DNA of 18,238 nucleotides from Gammaproteobacteria bacterium (GTDB lineage Bacteria > Pseudomonadota > Gammaproteobacteria > Arenicellales > JAOTYS01). The notes beneath the pieces were generated by a model that saw only the letters and a program-made list of their open reading frames with translations, made no database searches and was not told the origin of the DNA. The stretch spans positions 1-18,238 of the forward strand of contig JAOTYS010000039.1 of the NCBI GenBank assembly GCA_029861795.1. Reading direction: 5' to 3'. Shown here in pieces: positions 1 through 7,590 of the stretch (position 1 is the stretch's first letter; each line of letters begins with the position of its first letter). Both the position numbers and the translations under genes were made by a program.

Positions 1-198
1 CGTATCGATCATTAGATCTCACTCATTGTCTGAACTAATCTAGTCCAGGGCCGTGATCCCCTTTACGGTTGCCGAGCAAGTGTGTCAAAATTCTCGCTAC
101 TCAACGTCAAGCGAGGTAATTTAGTTGTCGCCTCGCTCCGATCGGTAGCGTTTCAAAAACCAGTCTCCGATCTATCAAAACCAAGGGAGATGAATACG

Positions 199-1437
199 AT
201 GCGATATCTCTTCCGTAAGTTTTCCACGTGGTTGGGCATAGCGGTGGCCATCGTAATCGCTGCGACATCTGCTTACGCCAAAGTCGAGGGTGACACCATT
301 GTATTAGGCGCCGCTCTTTCTGCGACGGGCAAATACAGCACTGCGGGGGGGCATACCCGTAACGGCTATGGCTTCGCGGTTGAGCGGATCAACGAACTAG
401 GTGGTGTGTCCGTTGGCGGAAAACAGTACAAACTGAAGATTATCTATTATGACGATGAATCTACCCCGGCCCGTGGCGCCCAGCTTGCGGAACGTCTGAT
501 CAAACAGGATGGTGTGAAATTTATGCTTGGCCCATATAGCTCGGGGCTGACCAAGGCGATAGCGCCGGTTACCGAGCAATACAAGATCCCGATGGTGGAG
601 GGTAACGGTGCCTCACGCGAGTTGTTCAATAAGGGATACAAGTATCTGTTCGCGGTGTTATCCACATCAGAGCAATACCTGCAAGAGGCGATTAACCTCG
701 CGGCGGAGCAAGCGCAGAAAGACGGGAAGGATCCAAAGAGTTTAAAGGTCGCTGTGGCCGTAGAGAACGATCCGTTTTCTCTGGACGTACGCGCGGGAGT
801 CCTTGACGACGCAGCGCGACATGGTATGGAAGTGATCGTCGACGATAAGCTTCCCCGAGAGTTGAACGACATGTCCGCAACTCTGACCAAGGTGAAGGCG
901 CTTAAGCCGGATGTGTTGGTGGTATCCGGACATTCTAAGGGGGCAGCACTTGCTGTTCGTCAGACCGCAGAGATGAAAGTCGCTGTGCCGCTTATGGGCT
1001 TGACTCATTGTGAGTCCGCGAAAGTCACCGACAAGGAACAGTTCGGTAACTTTGCTGAAGGTGTTCTGTGTGCGACACAGTGGGCACCGACCTTATCGTA
1101 CAGTGATCAGTGGTTCGGTTCGGCGGAACAATACGCCAAGGAATTTGAGGCCAAGTTCGGCTATGTACCACCTTACCAAGCAGCTGAGTCGACGGCAGCG
1201 GTACTTGTCTACATAGATGCATTTAAACGAGCGAATTCGTTTGAGGTAGAAAAAGTTCGTGATGCCATCGCGAGTTCTGAGCTGCAAACGTTTTACGGCA
1301 ATATCAAGTTTGATGAGACCGGGAAAAATATAGCTAAACCTATGGTGCTCCGTCAGATACAGAGCGGCGAGTATAAGATTGTTGCGCCGACTCGGTGGGC
1401 GTCGGATAAGCTCATTTTCCCCAAGCCTTCGTACTAG
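199..1437 (+). CDS. Liv/HAAT-type ABC transporter periplasmic substrate-binding protein
   Basis: This is the extracytoplasmic ligand receptor of the importer encoded just downstream (Peripla_BP_6, LivJ-like type I fold). The 412-residue product starts with a basic N-terminus and a hydrophobic stretch (about residues 11-25) ending in AYA, a typical signal peptidase I site after residue 27. The mature part has the family layout: an early strand with LGAALSATGKYS, then YYDDESTPARGAQLAERLI (about 83-101) and a GPYSSG turn (111-116) in the ligand cleft. The frame is open from position 82 and another ATG lies at 190. I chose ATG 199 because an AAGGGAG ribosome site at 183-189 is about 9 bases upstream, far too close for ATG 190, and because the signal peptide then starts cleanly. 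An 8-base direct repeat CTCCGATC at 136-143 and 165-172 lies upstream and could be regulatory; I see no convincing promoter. The ligand cannot be read from sequence; leucine is not assumed. Confidence 0.9.
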   Translation: MRYLFRKFSTWLGIAVAIVIAATSAYAKVEGDTIVLGAALSATGKYSTAGGHTRNGYGFAVERINELGGVSVGGKQYKLKIIYYDDESTPARGAQLAERLIKQDGVKFMLGPYSSGLTKAIAPVTEQYKIPMVEGNGASRELFNKGYKYLFAVLSTSEQYLQEAINLAAEQAQKDGKDPKSLKVAVAVENDPFSLDVRAGVLDDAARHGMEVIVDDKLPRELNDMSATLTKVKALKPDVLVVSGHSKGAALAVRQTAEMKVAVPLMGLTHCESAKVTDKEQFGNFAEGVLCATQWAPTLSYSDQWFGSAEQYAKEFEAKFGYVPPYQAAESTAAVLVYIDAFKRANSFEVEKVRDAIASSELQTFYGNIKFDETGKNIAKPMVLRQIQSGEYKIVAPTRWASDKLIFPKPSY

Positions 1438-1457
1438 CGAGGTTTTCATAGAGGCGC

Positions 1458-1515
1458 TCAGCCTTTGGTTTGAGGCTGACTTCAGTGGGACGTGGGCAAT
1501 CATCGATGCGCCCAC
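1458..1515 (+). terminator. two hairpins after the binding-protein gene (attenuator-like)
   Basis: The 262-base spacer between the binding protein and the first permease contains two inverted repeats close to the upstream stop. TCAGCCT (1458-1464) pairs with AGGCTGA (1473-1479) around an 8-base loop. GTGGGC (1492-1497) pairs with GCCCAC (1510-1515) around a 12-base loop. Neither is followed by a clear T-run, so they are poor intrinsic terminators. They could stabilise the 3' end of the binding-protein mRNA and lower read-through, which is a common arrangement in binding-protein-dependent importers. That role is inference. Confidence 0.35.
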
Positions 1516-1614
1516 ATTGTGGCATGTACGATGTTGCCCGATGTTTTCGCCGTAGTTGTCCAGTGACACCGGTAGTGTTTCCCCGTAGCACAATCCCGAA
1601 GCGGCAGCGCCTGA

Positions 1615-1626
1615 CGCCGAAAGGCG
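1615..1626 (+). other. small GNRA-tetraloop hairpin ahead of the permease genes
   Basis: CGCC (1615-1618) and GGCG (1623-1626) close a GAAA loop, a stable GNRA tetraloop on a four-base-pair stem, 74 bases before the first permease ATG. The stem is short and may be chance. It is the only other structured element I see in the binding protein-permease spacer. I do not recognise a known riboswitch here. Confidence 0.25.
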
Positions 1627-1699
1627 ATACTATGCTAGATCACACTCGCATTTAACAATCTTCCTGAAGCAGCACTGGGGCTAGGGTATAGTTCGTTCG

Positions 1700-2599
1700 A
1701 TGGATAATGCTCGGATCCTTGTAGACGCCCCCATCTTTGCGCTGCAACTGCTTGTCGATGGTTTGTTAGTGGGTGCAATTTTTGCGCTGGCCGCCTTTGG
1801 TATGGCTCTGGTTTGGGGGGTGATGAATATCATTAATGTGGTGCAAGGAGAGTTCGTGATACTGGGCGGCTTTGTGACGGTCTATTTGGCATCCGCCGGA
1901 TTTCACCCAATGTTTGGGGTGCCCATCGCAGCGCTGGTTCTCTTTGTGTTGGGCGTGATCATTTACCGTGCAGTGATCTTCCGCGTTGTCGAGCGGGACT
2001 TGTTCACCTCGATCCTGGCAACCTTTGGGATTTCTATTCTGTTGCAGCAATTGATGAATCAGCTATTCGGTGCGGATATTCGTAATGCCGTATCTGGTTT
2101 TGGAACAGTATTGTTGTTTGATGGCGACATTGCGATCTCAGTGATTAAGTTAATTGCATTTGCGATCGTTTTTGCAGTGGGTGCCATACTAGTCGTGTTC
2201 TTGAAGTCTTCACGGCTTGGACAAGCCATACGTGCAACCGCTCAGAACCCTCGAGCAGCAAAGATCGTCGGTGTCGATACTGATCGTGTGTATGCCACCA
2301 CATATGGATTAAATGCGGCATTATGTGGTGCAACCGGTGCACTAGTAGTAATGACCTGGGTGATTCATCCCTTCATCGGACTTATCTATACCGTGCGCTC
2401 GTTCATGATTGTCGTAGTTGCGGGTGTAGGTAATCTTGCTGCGGTAGTAGCTGCTGGATTGGGTCTTGGCGCTGTGGAAAACTTTGCGGGGTTCATTCTT
2501 GGTGCAGAGTTTCAGGCGGCTTTCGTGTTCAGCCTGCTGGTCATCATTCTGTTGTGGAGGAATTTTCGTCTGAGTCGACACCGCAAGGTACTTCGATGA
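1700..2599 (+). CDS. livH: Liv-type ABC transporter permease, LivH family
   Basis: This is the first of two inner-membrane permease subunits of the importer. The 299-residue product is almost entirely hydrophobic, with about eight likely membrane segments, including residues 17-42, 51-66, 74-90, 107-125, 150-168 and 234-285. The cytoplasmic loop that contacts the ATPase is visible at about 177-198 (AIRATAQNPRAAKIVGVDTD), the usual LivH coupling signature. Length is normal for the family. ATG 1700 has only a weak upstream purine stretch (AGGGTA at about 1683-1688), but no better start exists and the hydrophobic N-terminus follows directly. Its TGA overlaps the next permease's ATG in an ATGA junction, so the two are probably translationally coupled. 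Confidence 0.93.
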   Translation: MDNARILVDAPIFALQLLVDGLLVGAIFALAAFGMALVWGVMNIINVVQGEFVILGGFVTVYLASAGFHPMFGVPIAALVLFVLGVIIYRAVIFRVVERDLFTSILATFGISILLQQLMNQLFGADIRNAVSGFGTVLLFDGDIAISVIKLIAFAIVFAVGAILVVFLKSSRLGQAIRATAQNPRAAKIVGVDTDRVYATTYGLNAALCGATGALVVMTWVIHPFIGLIYTVRSFMIVVVAGVGNLAAVVAAGLGLGAVENFAGFILGAEFQAAFVFSLLVIILLWRNFRLSRHRKVLR

Positions 2600-3630
2600 G
2601 ATATAGTGGAATTCGACAAGGTGCGTATGTGCTTCTTGGACTCGGCGCTTTGGCAGCACCCATGGTGTTTCCCGCCTACCAAGCGCAATTGGCCGTGTTA
2701 TGGTTGATGGTAGTGTTAGCGCTCACCTGGGACATCATGGGTGGTCAAATGGGGTACAACTCGTTTGGTAACATCGTGTACTTTGGTCTGGGCATGTATG
2801 TCACGGCGGTGGTACAGAGGGATCTTTTCTTCGACGTGGAGGAGTATGCTGCCGTGGCCGGTGGCATTGATGCGCAACTGAGTGTTTTGCAGTATTTCGC
2901 TGGCCTGTCCCTGGGTTTGCTTGCTGCGACAGTTGTTTGCGTATTGGTTGCTGCGCTGCTGGGTTCTGGAATTCTGGGGTTACGAGGGCACTACTTTGCG
3001 ATCTGTACACTGGGTTTGGGCGTTGCTGCGGGTGAGATAGCTAGCGGAATGGATTACGTTGGCGCAGGCTCGGGCCTGGTTACTCCTTTGTACCCTGCGG
3101 ACGCTGATTCCAGGGGCGCGTTCTTTTACTTCTATTTCTTAGCTTTGGCGACTATCACATTGCTTACCCTTCGAGGACTTTATGCTAGACGCTTTGGGCT
3201 CGCTATCAATTCCATTAGAGATAACGAAGATAAGGCAGAGGCGATGGGGCTGCAAACAACCCGATACAAGACCATGGCGTGGTGCATCTCTGCGTTTTTC
3301 CTCGCCCTGGCGGGTGGGGCATACGGTAATCTGATCGGGTTTATTGACCCCATAGATGTAGCGTTTGCCGGCTCCACATTGGGTGTGTGGATGGTGTTGA
3401 TGGCCATCCTGGGGGGCAAAGGCACGCTTTGGGGACCTGTGATCGGTGCGGCTATTTTTCATCTCACGCAGGAGATTTTCTGGACATATCTTTTGGGTTG
3501 GCAGCGAGTCGCCTTGGGGTTCTTGATTATAGTTATCGTGGTGTTTTTTCCACGGGGTATATTGGGTTGGTTTCGCGAACGTCGACATCGATATGTTGTC
3601 GCTCAAGATGCATCCGGTGATCCGGCATAG
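2596..3630 (+). CDS. livM: Liv-type ABC transporter permease, LivM family
   Basis: This is the second permease subunit. The 344-residue product has many hydrophobic segments (for example 11-29, 32-47, 102-123, 176-195, 228-246 and around 315-330). It carries the LivM coupling loop SIRDNEDKAEAMG at about 206-218, which docks into the ATPase Q-loop groove, and the GLRGHYFAICTLG segment (128-140) typical of LivM. An upstream GTG at 2554 keeps the frame open but would overlap the previous gene by 46 bases. ATG 2596 is preferred because it gives an ATGA overlap with the livH stop and has AAGG at 2585-2588, 7 bases upstream. A loop at about 75-97 (FFDVEEYAAVAGGIDAQ) follows the region of the second or third membrane segment. 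The C-terminus ends in a basic cytoplasmic tail. Confidence 0.93.
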   Translation: MRYSGIRQGAYVLLGLGALAAPMVFPAYQAQLAVLWLMVVLALTWDIMGGQMGYNSFGNIVYFGLGMYVTAVVQRDLFFDVEEYAAVAGGIDAQLSVLQYFAGLSLGLLAATVVCVLVAALLGSGILGLRGHYFAICTLGLGVAAGEIASGMDYVGAGSGLVTPLYPADADSRGAFFYFYFLALATITLLTLRGLYARRFGLAINSIRDNEDKAEAMGLQTTRYKTMAWCISAFFLALAGGAYGNLIGFIDPIDVAFAGSTLGVWMVLMAILGGKGTLWGPVIGAAIFHLTQEIFWTYLLGWQRVALGFLIIVIVVFFPRGILGWFRERRHRYVVAQDASGDPA

Positions 3631-3638
3631 TTGGGTGT

Positions 3639-4382
3639 ATGACCATCTTGCTTGAGGTTGAAGGCGTGTCCAAATCGTTCGGCGGAGTAGTGGCCAATCG
3701 CAATATTAGTTTAAGCGTGGCGCCGGGAAAGGTTGTGGGGCTAATCGGTCCCAATGGTTCGGGAAAAACCACGCTGTTCAACTCAATCGTTGGATATCAT
3801 CCCATCGATGCGGGATCGGTTACTTTTTCTGGACAGAAAATCTCCAGACTAAGGGTACCGCAGATTGCGCGACTCGGTTTACTACGCACTTTTCAGCAGA
3901 CTCATATCTATGCCAAGATGAACTGCACTAAGAATATGCAGATCAGTGCGGCTACCAGAGACCGTGGTCTACGCCATATGTTCGGCCGAGTAGACGCGGA
4001 GGTCACGGGAAAGGCCGAGCGTTTGTTGGAGTTCGTTGGTCTGTATCCGAAACGCGAACAGCTTGCGGGCGATCTGTCGTTCGGGCAACAGAAGTTGTTG
4101 GAGTTCGCCATGGCATTGATGAGCGAACCCAAGATGTTATTGCTCGACGAACCTACTGCGGGAATTAATCCAACTCTTATCAATGGGATGATAGATCGTC
4201 TGAAAAAGGCCAACTCAGAGTTGGGCATCACGTTACTTGTGATCGAGCACAATATGCGGGTGATCATGAATCTCGCTGAACATATCTATTGCTTGGCCCA
4301 TGGAGAGCTGCTAGCCGAGGGTGCGCCCGAAGTGATCCGTGGTGATCAACGGGTCATCGATGCGTATTTGGGCGCACACTGA
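3639..4382 (+). CDS. livG: Liv-type ABC transporter ATPase, LivG family
   Basis: This is the first of two cytoplasmic ATPase subunits that power the permease pair. The 247-residue product is a complete ABC domain. Walker A is GPNGSGKTT (37-45). The signature is LSFGQQ, where LivG proteins usually have LSYGQQ. Walker B is MLLLDEP, followed by the TAGINP D-loop and the VIEHNM switch histidine. The TFQQTHIY stretch is the Q-loop region. The C-terminal AHGELLAEGAPEVI segment is typical of the branch. The gene starts 8 bases after the livM stop, and its TGA shares one base with the ATG of the next ATPase, so it lies within one operon. Confidence 0.93.
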   Translation: MTILLEVEGVSKSFGGVVANRNISLSVAPGKVVGLIGPNGSGKTTLFNSIVGYHPIDAGSVTFSGQKISRLRVPQIARLGLLRTFQQTHIYAKMNCTKNMQISAATRDRGLRHMFGRVDAEVTGKAERLLEFVGLYPKREQLAGDLSFGQQKLLEFAMALMSEPKMLLLDEPTAGINPTLINGMIDRLKKANSELGITLLVIEHNMRVIMNLAEHIYCLAHGELLAEGAPEVIRGDQRVIDAYLGAH

Positions 4383-5251
4383 TGGGGTTATTCAGCAAAG
4401 AAAATCGCACCGCCAGTGACCACGGATTCGGTGATGCCGACACTATTCTATCGGTGGATGAGGTGGCGCGACGTGCCGGTGAACTCGCTGCAACCGGTGT
4501 GCCCGTGGATGAAATTGCAAGGCTCGCTCACAATAATGCGCTGATCGAAGTCGAAGCTTTGGTCGCCGGCTACGGCAAGATGGAGATCCTGCATGATCTC
4601 AACCTTCAGGTTGCCAAAGGCCAATCCTTGTGTTTGATAGGGCCTAACGGTGCGGGAAAGTCCACAGTGTTGCACTCACTTTACGGGTTCGCAGACATCC
4701 GAAAGGGGGTCATTCGGATAGGGGGAAAAAATGTCACCCGGCTTAGTGCTAAGGACAAATTGAAGTCTGCTGGAATAGCTTATGTGCTGCAGGACAATTC
4801 TGTGTTCCCGGACATGACGGTAGAAGAAAACCTAGTAATGGGCGGGTATTTGATGGCCACTCAGGACGAGGCACGGGCGGCGGTGGAACGGATTTTTCAG
4901 AAGTACCGACGTTTGGAAGAACGCCGCAAGCAACCTGCACGCGTATTATCGGGTGGTGAGAGACGCTTGTTGGAAATTTCCCGGGCGCTGGTGATGGATC
5001 CGGAGATACTGTTGGTCGACGAACCGTCCATTGGTCTTGAGCCACGGTACATCGAGATGGTTTTTCAGATTCTAAAAGATCTGCAACAGGGAGAAGGTAA
5101 AACCATTATTCTGGTCGAACAGAATGCAAAAAGGGGGCTAGAGTTCGCCGATATTGGTTATGTACTGGTTTCGGGCCAGGTCGCTATGGCTGGAAGCGGT
5201 GTTCAGCTACTGCGTGATGAGGACGTCGGTCGGCTATTTCTGGGTGGTTGA
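4382..5251 (+). CDS. livF: Liv-type ABC transporter ATPase, LivF family, with N-terminal extension
   Basis: This is the second ATPase of the importer. The ABC domain is complete: Walker A GPNGAGKST (87-95), Q-loop Q137, signature LSGGERR (189-195), Walker B ILLVDEP (209-215), and VEQN (245-248), where LivF proteins normally carry glutamine in place of the switch histidine. The product has 289 residues, against about 235 for typical LivF, because the ABC domain only begins at about residue 53. The extra N-terminus contains a predicted amphipathic helical part (about 23-51, with VDEVARRAGELA and VDEIARLAHNNA). The start is supported by the TGATG overlap with the livG stop; the next in-frame methionine lies inside the ABC fold (residue 67), so the extension is probably translated. 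What the extension does is unknown; it could be a regulatory or docking segment. Confidence 0.9.
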   Translation: MGLFSKENRTASDHGFGDADTILSVDEVARRAGELAATGVPVDEIARLAHNNALIEVEALVAGYGKMEILHDLNLQVAKGQSLCLIGPNGAGKSTVLHSLYGFADIRKGVIRIGGKNVTRLSAKDKLKSAGIAYVLQDNSVFPDMTVEENLVMGGYLMATQDEARAAVERIFQKYRRLEERRKQPARVLSGGERRLLEISRALVMDPEILLVDEPSIGLEPRYIEMVFQILKDLQQGEGKTIILVEQNAKRGLEFADIGYVLVSGQVAMAGSGVQLLRDEDVGRLFLGG

Positions 5252-5292
5252 ACGGCAAGTCGCGGAACTGCAGACTGAGGGCGGAGATATTA

Positions 5293-6357
5293 ATGCCTAG
5301 TTACAACATTGCTGTGATACCAGGGGACGGCATCGGCAAAGAAGTTGTTCCAGAAGGCATTCGCGTGCTCGAGGCCGTTGGTAGTCGTTTCAACATTCAA
5401 TGGAATTGGACGAGCTTTGACTGGAGTTGTGAACTTTATGCCCGCACCGGACGTATGATGCCCGATAATGGAATCGATCGGCTGAAACAATACGACGCGA
5501 TTTACCTTGGTGCAGTCGGCTTTCCTAATGTTCCGGATCATATATCACTGTGGGGGCTGTTGATTCCCATTCGACGGCAACTTGATCAGTATGTGAACCT
5601 TCGCCCTATCCGCTTGCTTAAAGGCATAACCAGTCCTTTGCGTGATCGAGGGCCAGAAGATATTGATCTATATGTGGTTCGCGAAAACACTGAAGGTGAG
5701 TACTCAGAAATTGGCGGGCGTTTGCACAGCGGTACTGAGTCAGAGCTGGTAGTGCAGGAGAGCATCTTTACCCGCAAGGGAGTGGATCGGATCATCCGCT
5801 ATGCGTTCGATCTGGCGCGAACCCGACGCGCCAAGCACGTTACTTCCGCAACCAAGTCAAACGGAATTATCCATACCATGCCCTATTGGGATGAGCGCTT
5901 CGCAGCTGTGGCCAAAGACTATCCTGATATTCGCACTGACCAATTTCATGTCGATATCTTGTGTGCACATTTCGTGTTGCATCCGGATTGGTTCGACGTG
6001 GTGGTGGCTAGCAACCTTTTGGGGGACATACTCTCTGATTTGGGACCTGCGGTCGCCGGCACCATTGGCATCGCAGCTTCAGCAAATATCAATCCCCAAC
6101 GGCAGTATCCGAGCATGTTCGAACCGGTGCATGGCTCGGCACCGGACATCGCCGGGCGAGGGCTGGCCAATCCAGTCGGTCAGATCTGTGCGGGAGCGAT
6201 GATGCTTGAGCATTTGGGGCACGCCGACGCGGCACGTACAGTTGAGTGTGCCATAGAGCTTGCACTGCAAGATGAGGCGCTGCGCACGCCGGATCTCGGA
6301 GGTGCAGCGAGTACCGTGGATTTGAGCAATGCTATTGCCGCCGCAGTCGGCATGTAG
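5293..6357 (+). CDS. dmlA: D-malate / tartrate dehydrogenase (DmlA/TtuC branch of the isopropylmalate dehydrogenase family)
   Basis: This is an NAD-dependent beta-decarboxylating dehydrogenase. Family members oxidise D-malate to pyruvate and CO2, or act on tartrate. The 354-residue product begins with the IPGDGIGKEV phosphate/nucleotide motif (9-18). It has DHISLWGLLIPIRR (82-95), typical of the TtuC/DmlA branch, and RENTEGEYSEIGGR (130-143) with the catalytic Tyr137. Lys188 sits in ATKSN, metal-binding aspartates are at 221, 245 and 249, and EPVHGSAPDIAG is at 277-288. These features favour D-malate/tartrate over LeuB, though 3-isopropylmalate activity cannot be excluded. An ORF start upstream (5248) would overlap livF. 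ATG 5293 has GGAG at 5283-5286, 6 bases away, and gives the normal N-terminus. It lies 41 bases after livF in the same direction, so it is probably co-transcribed with the importer, which hints at the imported substrate. Confidence 0.88.
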   Translation: MPSYNIAVIPGDGIGKEVVPEGIRVLEAVGSRFNIQWNWTSFDWSCELYARTGRMMPDNGIDRLKQYDAIYLGAVGFPNVPDHISLWGLLIPIRRQLDQYVNLRPIRLLKGITSPLRDRGPEDIDLYVVRENTEGEYSEIGGRLHSGTESELVVQESIFTRKGVDRIIRYAFDLARTRRAKHVTSATKSNGIIHTMPYWDERFAAVAKDYPDIRTDQFHVDILCAHFVLHPDWFDVVVASNLLGDILSDLGPAVAGTIGIAASANINPQRQYPSMFEPVHGSAPDIAGRGLANPVGQICAGAMMLEHLGHADAARTVECAIELALQDEALRTPDLGGAASTVDLSNAIAAAVGM

Positions 6358-6406
6358 TTGATAACGCTGGGTCGTCACGCGCCCCTAAAGCGCCCCTGTA
6401 GCGGTG

Positions 6407-6423
6407 CTAAGTAATAGACTTAG
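6407..6423. terminator. short hairpin between convergent genes
   Basis: CTAAGT (6407-6412) pairs with ACTTAG (6418-6423) around a five-base loop, in the 74 bases between the dehydrogenase stop and the oppositely oriented DUF2333 gene. It overlaps a second small stem, AGGC-GAA-GCCT, just downstream. There is no T-run and the stem is AT-rich, so this is only a possible weak bidirectional terminator. An 8-base direct repeat GCGCCCCT (6379-6386 and 6390-6397) lies just before it. Confidence 0.25.
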
Positions 6424-6431
6424 GCGAAGCC

Positions 6432-7514
6432 TCACCCCTGTTCCAGTAAGCTGCGTAGGTCAATGACGGCGGCGTTGGCCCGGGCCAGATAATTGGCCAT
6501 GGTGAGGGAGTAGTTTGCAAACAATCCAAAGCCGCCGCCGTTCAACACCATAGGGCTCAATGTGGGCTGCTGGGTCGAGTCCAGTTCACGGATGATTTGG
6601 CGTAATGAGATTAAGGCATTCTTCTTGCGGAGAATCTCACCAAAATCGTGTTCCACGGCCTTGAAGATATGGATTAGCGCCCAACTTGCTCCACGGGCTT
6701 CGTAAAAGACGTCATCCAATTCTAGCCAGGGGGTTTTGACTACCACAGATGTCGGTGTTTCGGTGGCTTGCGTTGCTGCGGTGTCACCGGCGAGATCGGT
6801 GTTGACGCGGGCTTGTCCAACACTTGCGCTCAGGCGTTGCGATAAACTGCCGAGACGTTTCTCGATAATCTCGAGGTACTGACGTAAGTTGTCGGCCCGA
6901 GCATAGAACTGAGCATTTCTGAGTTGTGGGTCTGCAAGACGTGTGAGAAATCTGTTTAGTGCTTCTAGCCCAGCCTTATACTCGGACTCGGTGGCGGGTA
7001 ATATCCACGAATCATTCTGAAAATTGAATTGGGGCTCTGCTCGCGCGAGATCAGGATCCTCCACGGATTGCGACTGCGAGCGGGAGATATGATTGCGCAA
7101 CGCCGCGGACGCGTCGCGCAACATCACCAGAGCTCCAAACTCCCAATTGGGAATGTTATCCATTAGCGCGCCTGGCGGCGTGACATCATTGGACAAATAG
7201 CCCCCACGCTTATGCAGCAGGGTTTCGGCGATTCGCATCAAAGTACTGGTGAAGGTATACCCCACAACGACCTTGCCCGTCTCGTTGTCCGCTCGCTCCA
7301 ATGCGGCGACACGGACGTCGAATGGCTCGGGCTCCGTATCCCAGTACCATCCTAAGACAGCTATGACCAGCACCAAGGTTATTATGAACAGCGAGATGCT
7401 CCAGGTTAACCCCTTTTGTTTTAGTGTCGAGGGTGTGTACAACTTGGGGATGCTGATGGCGGCCTTACGAAGGGTAGCAAGCATTTTGGTTGTCCAGTTG
7501 ATGAAGATGTCCAT
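6432..7514 (-). CDS. DUF2333 family inner-membrane protein
   Basis: The 360-residue product matches, as I recall the family, the gammaproteobacterial DUF2333 proteins, whose function is unknown. It has a short basic N-terminus, one clear membrane segment (about 37-58, ending WYWDT) and a large, mostly helical domain that should be periplasmic. The stretch GGYLSNDVTPPGALMDN followed by IPNWEFGALV (104-130) is the most recognisable family motif. The rest is rich in helices with heptad-like hydrophobics (for example 196-235). The start at 7514 has no good ribosome site; an alternative Met at residue 11 is no better supported. It lies 76 bases downstream of the secreted YbjN-like gene in the same direction, so the two may share a transcript. 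I cannot assign a biochemical role. Confidence 0.8.
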   Translation of the reverse strand: MDIFINWTTKMLATLRKAAISIPKLYTPSTLKQKGLTWSISLFIITLVLVIAVLGWYWDTEPEPFDVRVAALERADNETGKVVVGYTFTSTLMRIAETLLHKRGGYLSNDVTPPGALMDNIPNWEFGALVMLRDASAALRNHISRSQSQSVEDPDLARAEPQFNFQNDSWILPATESEYKAGLEALNRFLTRLADPQLRNAQFYARADNLRQYLEIIEKRLGSLSQRLSASVGQARVNTDLAGDTAATQATETPTSVVVKTPWLELDDVFYEARGASWALIHIFKAVEHDFGEILRKKNALISLRQIIRELDSTQQPTLSPMVLNGGGFGLFANYSLTMANYLARANAAVIDLRSLLEQG

Positions 7515-7590
7515 GTTGAAGGAGCTTGAGCTGAATGAATGAGGGGTGTTAGAGAAAGTCCGGGTGGCGGATTATGCGGACACTCGATCG

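Noticed and set aside
136..172. CTCCGATC direct repeat upstream of the binding-protein gene as an operator
   Set aside because: Two 8-base copies 29 bases apart are weak evidence, not in phase with a helical repeat, and no regulator gene is adjacent; mentioned only in the gene entry.
82..198. 36-codon N-terminal extension (from 82) of the binding protein
   Set aside because: It would place a non-signal-like stretch before a clean signal peptide; the ribosome site at 183-189 fits ATG 199.
1470..1655. 61-codon frame in the spacer between the binding protein and the first permease
   Set aside because: It has no ribosome site or recognisable protein character and runs through inverted repeats.
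5248..5292. Upstream start of the dehydrogenase at 5248
   Set aside because: It overlaps the ATPase stop and adds residues not seen before the IPGDGIG motif; ATG 5293 has a good ribosome site.
5293..6357. LeuB (3-isopropylmalate dehydrogenase)
   Set aside because: The DHISLWGLLIPIRR and RENTEGEYS motifs and the lack of neighbouring leuA/leuC/leuD favour the D-malate/tartrate branch.
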